Below are positions 56,795-64,000 of a stretch of 64,000 nucleotides of DNA, one piece after another. The stretch is from Paramarasmius palmivorus (lineage: Eukaryota; Basidiomycota; Agaricomycetes; Agaricales; Marasmiaceae). The notes beneath the pieces are model-generated. The model did not search any database and was not told the origin of the DNA. It was given only the letters and a program-made list of their open reading frames with translations. Position numbers and translations under genes: made by a program. The stretch covers positions 434,001 through 498,000 of the forward strand of contig JAYKXP010000009.1 of NCBI GenBank assembly GCA_037176845.1. The letters run 5' to 3'. How positions within the stretch are numbered: position 1 is the first letter of the stretch; every line of letters begins with the position of its first letter.

Positions 56795-59480
56795 TCAATA
56801 CAAGAACCGAAACTCTTTTCGCTTCTCTAAAGCTTCGTCAAAAGTGATACCCTCCAACTTAGCAGCCTCCTCCACTCGAATACGATCAGCACCTTCAGCT
56901 GTTCTTCGTTTGTCCTTGAGACTCTTGTTCTCCTTGATCAACATTTGGCGCAGAACTGAGTTGGCGCTCGTGTCAGCACATGCTCATACGGTGCCATGTA
57001 CAGGACTCACGGAAAGTCAAGGCCGAACTCAGAACTAGCGCACAAAGTGATATAATCATTGATTGGTGATATTCCGGTGACCACTGAACTTTCCAGACGT
57101 AAGATCCCATCCTGAATTAGCACGAGTAAAGTTAGCCAACATAACCACAACTTGGAGCATCCGGTGCTTACAGAGTACCCAAGTTCCCGATACTATTAAC
57201 TATCGCGATAGCAGCTGCACGTTTCCTAGTAAAAGAAACTGAGTCGGTCATGGATAAAAGGCGGTAGAAAAGGCTTACGCAGGAGGTCGAGGTATAGCAT
57301 TAGCCACCCAAACAAGCGTCATCCCGGACCCTAATTGGACAACATCAATACCATTCGAAGTGAACTAGCGCCCAAGTGCAAACTTACCCGCATATCCCAG
57401 CGCCATAAGTATCATCGCTACATATCGAGCGGCCGTATTCATCGTGGAAAGCGCAATAATGAAGCCAACGATAACACCCCACCACCAGCCTGTGATGTGA
57501 AAGAAGCGTTCGCCAGTTCGATCTGTGAATTGCTAAGTAGGGAAATGAAGATAACGTATAGCATGGTGCTCACCAGCATGCCAGGCGTTAAGGCAACAGA
57601 CTATCGTCGCGAGGAGCCAAGGAGGCCTGCGCGTGTATGAGCATTGGAAGATCGCTTGTCTACTGGAGGACCTGTGACATACGCTGCCAAAACCAACGAA
57701 ATCGTGGTGTTGAAACCCAAAGTCTGCGTCAGTCTAGATCGGACTTGAGATACGCTAAGGTGGACGAAGACACGAAACGGCTCACGTGGGGAAGAAACTC
57801 CCGAAGCTAAGGCCCAGAAGCTGGGACGTTGTCATTATAGCAAAGATAAGAACCTTGGGATCCTTAATTGCCAATTTGAGGCCATACAAGAGTCTGCAAT
57901 GCTTGAGTTGTGACGATGGTAGAGAGCATATACTGCACTGACGATTCTCCTTCGTTATCTTTATCTGCTTCCCCAGTGTCGTTTGCTATGCGTGCTTGTG
58001 CTAGACGGCGATCGGCGGCAGAGAACCAGCGCGTGTTATGTGGCTAGAATACATCACGTCAGACTCTAGACATGCATTCTTCATAAGGGAACTTGCATAG
58101 TCAGGAAGTAACCACCTAGCACAAGAGGTCAGATACCGGTTGCGCACCGCAACAGAAACGACTTACATAGCGTTCAAACCCACGAAGATCGTAATAGCTC
58201 CCTTGGGCAATATCAATGGGCGGTCTCACGAAGGTTCACCAGCAAATTCACACCTCGATAAAGAACAACCTAAACGGAAATCAGCGGATGCACGCAAGGG
58301 CTAGGAAGGTCCAAACCCACCAACGCCAGGCACGGATGCCACGCTTTCCCTCCATTTCAGCAAGGATTCCTGCCGCCATGAGCTATCGAGTATAATTAGC
58401 ACAGAAAATGGAAAACGGCTACCGCTCACCGCTCCAAACGCATTCGAGAGAATCAGCCCTGCATAGAGGATCGCAGCACGGAATGCGAGTTCCTATGATT
58501 GGAGTTAACCATTATGGTTTGAAGCGCCATACGCCATGGTCACATTATGAACTGACCTTCTTCGTATACCATCTCGACAACAAGTACATAGCTATGACCA
58601 AGTCGTAATCAGGCTTGTTAGTCAGCAAAGAGATCGCACGGTACTTACCTCCGGGATAGAAAGCAGCCTGTTATGATGTTAGCACTATCAAGTACGGCGA
58701 TAATGAATGTGGACTATGCACTTCAGGAAGGCCAAGCATTATTCGACATGTAAGCATGCCTCCGAAATTGCGAGTCACCTGGGCTCCCGCTCTTAGTCCA
58801 TTGAAATTCTGAGTTGAAAAATAGATCCTTACCCCAGTCATAGCACTAACAAGACCCCATGCGACGACGCAAGCTCCGATGTACAAGGATGGCCTGAGAT
58901 TGTTATCAGAAGTGCGGACTTCTTCAGGTACGCAGTCTTCACCGTGTCACGTAGTTCAAGACCTAGACCGTGATAGTGAGCGACTGATGACCACAGAGAA
59001 AGCGCGATGGGCATTACCATGTTCGATGGAATTTGCGCAGGGCAGTACGTCACGTAAAGGATGGATAAAACAACCGAGTACTGTATCTCTAGAGCAGCAC
59101 AACCAGAGAATTAGCTGGTACATCACAATGATTGGTTAAGTGTTCTTACCAGTAAGATGTAGATCCCTTTCTAGCCCTTGAAGCCTCGCGGTTATAATGC
59201 CATTTCTCTGAATGTGAAAGAACATCACTAAACTGGAAGCATGGTGGGTAAAAACACGCACGTCGATGTAGTTCATAATGAAAATCACTATGATAGTTGG
59301 TAGTACTCTCGTATCGAGTGTCCGAACAAGCTTCCGTTCTGCAGCTCTCCGCTCTGGGGTTCCAGGTGCCGGGAGGGGGTCTTCCATATACGAGCGCTGA
59401 TCCAACCCGCTTTGCACTGTCGAGAGTGCGTCTTTTTCTTTCTCGCTGGCGGTCCTGAGCGCTGGATCTACGACGGACAT
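56795..59480 (-). CDS. MFS transporter, allantoate/anion:cation symporter type
   Basis: Plasma-membrane transporter for a small organic anion or vitamin (family members carry allantoate, nicotinate or pantothenate). Many exons on the minus strand. From ATG 59480: a hydrophilic N-terminus, the first helix with TIIVIFIMNYIDRNGIITAR (intron after YID), YSVVLSILYVTYCPAQIPSN, RPSLYIGACVVAWGLVSAMTG, then CRIMLGLPE, AAFYPG, LSRWYTKKELAFRAAILYAG, MEGKRG and AWRW. The cytosolic loop reads PHNTRWFSAADRRLAQARI, followed by GLKLAIKDPKVLIFAIMTTS. The end is GITFDEALEKRKEFRFLY, stop at 56795-56797. The motif order matches fungal ACS-type carriers over their full length. Individual introns were not all placed. 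Confidence 0.85.
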
Positions 59481-60339
59481 GATGGGTAGAACAAGGAGTA
59501 GTTATCTGTACAAAGCGGGCACAATTGTATAGCTCTAGCGGTCACGTAACCTATATCAAATGATCAGGAGCGGCCAGAACGAGGCTTCAGAAGTGGACTC
59601 ACAGAATGCCTAATTCCGAACTGTGTACCAGGTGATATGACCGCAACGGAGGGGATTTCTGCATCGACATTCCCCGTGGATATGTACATCGCATCGATCA
59701 CCCAAGACGGGTCGCGTCATTATTTCAACGGTACCCACTGGGAGAGCCCGTATGCAATGAAAAAAGACGCGTGGACGGTGGATGGTATGATTTCGACCGT
59801 TTTTGAACAATCTCGGGAAGTAGAAATGGCCGTAGTGCAATCTTGGGTGTAATATGCATCAGAACGACTTTTTGGATGATCCTCAAGGCTAAAAACGTAC
59901 CTTGACTGATATTTCGCCTTATAGCGTTCAAGTGCATCGTCAACTCGGTAGAGGCAGCGTCGAGCGAAGAAGCTTTCCATCCAGAAAGGGTTCGTGCCAA
60001 GAGTTGTGGTTAAACGTTAAGCCGCGGCTCTGGGGCCCTGGGAAACTGCTTCGAAACCTTAACCCCAAGCCATGCGTGAGCCGAATTTTTTTTTTTGGGG
60101 CTCTGAGCTATTTATCTCTTCGTCCTCAACAATTGAGCTCGTAGAATCGATCTGGATGGACAATTAGAAGTGAGTGCCCTTCTCTATTCTCTTCTATGAT
60201 GATATTTTCTTGCCCCGACGTGTTATACCACAGTGGGTTTCGTCCTTCGGGAACCATTCAAGTCCCTGAATTTTCGTTATAACCTTGCTATTGACGCCGC
60301 TGGACTCGAACTGACTCTTTACACTTCTTTACAGGTATT
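59481..60339. other. Intergenic region
   Basis: Divergent region upstream of the MFS gene. An open frame 59637-59852 (plus) reads MYIASITQDGSRHYFNGTHW and might be a small gene or exon; not supported further. Confidence 0.35.
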
Positions 60340-61033
60340 ATGCCTTGGAATCAGCAAAATCTACATGTCACGTAGACAATTTCAACGTCATTAAACACGA
60401 ACTACCTTTTTACTATGAAACACTGCATCAGCTATGGACTCCGCACCGTTTAAACTTCACGAGAGGAATTGTTCATAGGCTATACGAGATGCGCAGGTCG
60501 AGCTCAGTTTGTCGAATGTGGACACAGCAGAGCTGCCCTTTGTTTGCAATTTCTTGGGTCTTGCAGGATCGTCGATGAAGAACGGTAGCTTGGCGGGAGG
60601 ATTCAACCGGATGGTCTGTGCCACCACCATCACCACGCAGATCAACTTAGTTTCTGCTACCGTGCTCAACCCATGGTTCTGACTACGCCGGGATCAACAT
60701 TCTCAGCGAAGGAAGAAACCAAATGCCCTTCACTACTGTGATATGGTCACCAAATGGGGCGGTCAAGTCGGCGCTTCGTTCATTTTGAACACCTTGGCAT
60801 ATAATGGATGGGCTGCACTCGATGCAATGCCAGTTACGGCGGAGAGCACTGGCGGTACTTTGGCAACATGCTATAAGCCTGCGTTTGCGCTGGGTTTTCT
60901 ACCGCTGTTGTTGGCTTCATTGGTGGTTTTGGTGTGGATTGGTTGTCTGGTTGTCGGCTCGGGGATATCTGTGTTTCGAGATGTTAAACGGCTAGAAGAG
61001 CTTTCAGGCGGAATGGGACCATTCAGGGTTTGA
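60340..61033 (+). CDS. Hypothetical membrane protein (exons unresolved)
   Basis: Stretches that look coding lie in two frames. One (about 60,500-60,680) reads NVDTAELPFVCNFLGLAGSS and ends in a stop; the other, ending at 61033, reads VGASFILNTLAYNGWAALDA, and then a strong membrane helix (FALGFLPLLLASLVVLVWIG) and a short tail. One or more introns are needed to join them. I do not recognise the family. The C-terminal helix suggests a membrane protein. Confidence 0.35.
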
Positions 61034-61273
61034 CGAATAGTAATCAGGATACAGTGTTGATATGGGAGCAATCGAGAGCTGGGCCGCATCTCAGTGTTTT
61101 TGATGGGGACAGTAAACCCCCAGAACTTGACGCGGCAGACACGATGGCGATCGACTATATAAGGGCGTCATATTCAGATAGGTAACATTGAGTTTCTTGT
61201 AGTTTGTACTATTACAATTTGAAGATGCTGTTAGCTCGACGGCTAGCCAAAGTAGGAATCGTCGTTGTCAGGT

Positions 61274-62134
61274 TTAATGAATAGCTTCATACTCGGACAG
61301 GTTGTCCAACAGCTTGCTCCACCTTCCGCCATGCCAGGTTGCCATATCCTTCCACTCCTCGCTATCAACACCAAAGACGATACGCATCCAAATGACCCAA
61401 CCAGCGATGACGAGATCAGCCCAAGTGATAGTTTCACCAAAGACGAAGTCGCCGCTGGGGTTCTTCCTGATCCATCCATCAACGACTGCCCAATCGTCTT
61501 TCCATCCCTTCCAAAGCTCTTCCTTCTCTTGTCCCTTTGGATAGAAATCTTCCATCAAAATGCTTCTTCCTCTTCGTCTCTCCCTGTCTTCCTTGAAGAA
61601 CGTGTAACTTGGTGGATTGAGAATGTTCAGCGTCTTGGGCAGCGTGAAGCGTGAAACCTTCAAGTGAAGGTCCTCGAACGCATCGAGGAATGCCGCCTGG
61701 AAGGCGTGTGTACCCGGAGGATAGAGAGTGGGTGTATCAGGGTAGTTTGCTTCAAGGTATTCGGCAATACGAGGGGAGTCGGATATTACTGCTCCGGTAT
61801 TGGGATCGCGAATGATAGGCAAGGTGTACAATGGTGTCCCGTCACTGTTGGTTGAGGTCGGTTCGGCGCCGAGACGCTTGCACGTCGACTGGATGTCAGG
61901 GTATTCGACCCAAATGGTTTTGTAGGGTATTTTCTTGTAGTTAAAGCAATACCTACATAGTCATGAGCAACGGAAAATCGCGCCAGGTAGGCTGAAGACA
62001 CACCTTGCCTTCCATACATTTGGCGACCAAGCGATGATGGGAAGCTTGGATGGAATGTCGTAGAGTTCGATCTCCTGTTGCGCTGACATCTGGGTAGACA
62101 AGATGGGTGAAGAAATCGCATGGTTTGTCGCCAT
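61274..62134 (-). CDS. Glutathione S-transferase
   Basis: Two exons, 62134-62004 and 61952-61274, join in frame over a 51-nt intron to about 269 residues. It conjugates glutathione to electrophiles in the cytosol. The thioredoxin-fold N-terminal domain carries ELYDIPSKLP, a region SPNVWKARYCFNYKKIPYKT, and the conserved PIIRDPNTGAVISDSPRIAE with the cis-Pro and the Asp-Ser that binds the glutamyl group (IADSxxIAxYL in the family). The C-terminal all-helical domain ends GRWSKLLDNLSEYEA. The form matches Agaricomycete GSTs of the FuA/omega-like group. Two ATGs are possible (62134 or 45 nt later, MSAQQEIELYD). Confidence 0.88.
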
Positions 62135-63150
62135 TATATATCATGAATTAACAGCTTTATTAATACAAGCTGATGAAAGCCTCAAAGGCTGACTGATTCA
62201 GATGAAACGAATTCAAAAATCAGTTCAAGGATCAGCTGGGCGTTGGGCGCATGATATAAATCATGATAATTCTCATACCTGTCTATATGTTTACCCGGGC
62301 AGGGAATAGGCGCGTGTATTGAGGCCATGTTGAGCGGTGGATGCAGTTGAGACTCAATGAGAATCGCGAAGCGCGTTCCTGGCGGTCGGGAAACAAGCGC
62401 TTGACGTTGCACAGCACTGCCACCGATGTTTTCTCGTTCCCTCACCTTGCCTTCCACGATTGCAAGGCATTGTACACCGTCCCAAGCTCGAGTATCGTCT
62501 TCATAGCTCAGTCTGTATATCCACAGTTCGTCGGTCAGAGATAATCCACTGATAGTACAATGATCCAGACCGGCGATTGGAAATAGCTATCATTTACGAC
62601 CTTACAGCAACTCTTTGGCAACTACCGGCTAGTACTTATCCTGACGACTAGTCTGTTTTGAGCCTGTTTTGATTTTTACAGTTACAGAAAGCAGACAATA
62701 AATCAAAAACAGAGCCTATACAACTTGAAGTACCTTTGACCGCCGTGCTCTTGGCGAGGAACATGGAAGCCAGAACGTTCAGCCAACCCTGTTTATCAAC
62801 ATACGGGAGGTTTCTACACAGCGACCGTTTCGCGTTTCCTTGTTTCCTTGAACATGGTCTAGAACATCCATAGACCTGGAAATGATACCCCTCGATCTTT
62901 TTGCCTCCCATATGTTCACCGCAAGAGCTTCAAGAACAGATTCGATCGTGTTACAGGTTAATGGGAAACACGAGCTCGACGAAATATGATTGGTGATTGC
63001 ACCGGCCCCGGACTGGAAGAAATGTTATTCAGACTCGGTTCGGATTGGCTTCGGGTATAAAGCTCGATTATCGACCACTGCAAATCTAGACCATTTTTGC
63101 GATACCCTCTCCATCCTATCAGTATCTACCTCCACCTATCTCTCTAATTT
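62135..63150. other. Intergenic region
   Basis: No gene is supportable in this kilobase. It ends with a pyrimidine-rich stretch before the carbonic anhydrase start codon at 63151. Confidence 0.4.
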
Positions 63151-64000
63151 ATGCAGCTCAAGCTCAAGTCACTCCTTTCCATCCTAACCATCACCGGAAC
63201 AGCTAGCTGTAGCTGTCTTCACGGAACCACATTCCTTCGTCGCGAGACCCCAGAACACGGACAAGTCAAAGTATCCAATTTCAGCTATGTCGGCGAGCGA
63301 GGTCCTATCAACTGGGCTTCTCTCAGTCCTAACAATACCCTTTGTCGAGCCGGAACTACCCAATCGCCCATCAACATCGACGATACTATAAACAAGGTGT
63401 CTGTTGGTGGCACTCCTGACTCTGTGATACCCACGGTCAACGAGGCAGCTATCGAGAATCTTGGGACAGCGCTGGAGGTTATCGTCAATGGAACGACGAT
63501 GTACCAGAACAAGTCTTTCTCCCTCAAGCAGTTCCATTATCATACCCCGAGCGAGCATCGTATACACGAAGAATACTTTCCTTTGGAAATGCATATGGTA
63601 TGGGCTCCTCTGTTGTCATCCCCGCGAAATCGCTGATGAAAGGTTTTCCTTTGTTGTCTAGGTACACCAATCGGATGGTGAGTTCACATTAGTTTCTCTG
63701 CGAACCAAGCTCTCATCAATCCGACTCCAGACGGCTCCGTCCTCGTACTCGCAATCCTATTCCAACTCTCCGAAGACGGTTGCTCTACCGACCTAGTCAC
63801 CGCCTCTATCGAGAACATCGAGAACGTTCGGGAGCCAGGGACCATCAGCAAAACCGGTCGTTTGGATTTTACGCAGATCACTCAATCATTCGCGACAGAA
63901 AACTCCTATACTTACACCGGATCGTTTACTACGCCTCCTTGCACTGAGGGGGTCACGTTCATTGTCCTCGAGACGCCGTTCAGCATCGATGTCAAGACGT
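63151..64000 (+). CDS. Secreted alpha-type carbonic anhydrase (cut by window end)
   Basis: Interconverts carbon dioxide and bicarbonate outside the cell. Exons 63151-63597, 63662-63677 and 63731 to beyond 64000 join in frame; the second exon is only 16 nt and completes the region after the third zinc ligand. An N-terminal hydrophobic signal is present (LLSILTITGTASC). The alpha-class signatures are intact: QSPINID, the zinc histidines in FHYHTPSEH and EMHMVHQSD, and the CO2-pocket strand GSFTTPPCTEGV. Several N-glycosylation sites (NNT, NGT, NKS) fit secretion. Fungal alpha carbonic anhydrases are patchy in distribution. The 3' end lies outside the window. Confidence 0.88.

Noticed and set aside
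59637..59852. Short open frame with Asn-Gly-Thr and Trp-rich start upstream of the unknown membrane protein
   Set aside because: Could be an exon but no join to the later exons keeps the frame convincingly.

Overview
The window is a piece of a basidiomycete (Agaricomycete) genome. Genes are split by many introns of about 45-60 nt with GT-AG (some GC-AG) ends. Recognisable families are fungal: DUF6534 membrane protein, DUF6699 protein, tyrosinase, alpha carbonic anhydrase, allantoate-type MFS transporter. A cluster of small ricin-B-fold lectins resembles the Rhizoctonia solani agglutinin, so the Ceratobasidiaceae (Rhizoctonia group) is my best guess; this is inference.

Left flank (1-23,400): ordinary GC content. 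An inverted pair of O-fucosyltransferase-like genes (1337-2928 plus, 7725-9453 minus) encloses an unknown gene and a seven-exon protein kinase. Then come a basic-region nuclear protein (9949-11002), a DUF3472-type protein (12506-13690), a long gene-poor stretch, and four ricin-B lectin genes (17104-22570). A decayed copy of the first lectin's 5' region lies at 11,146-11,560.

Island (about 23,400-46,700): AT-rich to about 41.5 kb and very different from its flanks. It opens with tandem 0.5-kb repeats that each carry a tRNA-like segment, followed by more tRNA-like segments. It encodes a divergent pair of unrecognised multi-exon genes (25834-27013 minus, 27423-30438 plus), an eight-exon TET/JBP-type 2OG-Fe(II) dioxygenase (31187-33444), a 2,584-residue RepHel protein of a Helitron transposon with a C-terminal cysteine-peptidase-like domain (33602-41505), and four small coiled-coil proteins (41510-46384). 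Two of these four carry a Zn2Cys6-type cysteine cluster. Through the whole island, in coding and non-coding DNA alike, runs a short inverted repeat TCGG-NNNN-CCGA (core CGG-N4-CCG). I count about 64 exact cores by eye, where one or two would be expected by chance. This form is what a Zn2Cys6 dimer would bind, and it holds most of the CpG dinucleotides in otherwise CpG-poor DNA next to a TET/JBP gene. The motif, the zinc-cluster family, the dioxygenase and the Helitron together are the candidate undescribed system.

Right flank (46,700-64,000): ordinary genes return: an unknown membrane protein (46955-47825), tyrosinase (49194-50650), a DUF6699-like gene with an unexplained frame change, a DUF6534 seven-helix-type membrane protein (52958-54856), an MFS transporter (56795-59480), an unknown membrane protein, a glutathione S-transferase (61274-62134) and an alpha carbonic anhydrase cut by the window end (63151-64000).

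All exon joins were made by eye from splice consensus plus reading frame. Those described as frame-consistent keep one open frame through every join; transcripts would be needed to confirm them.
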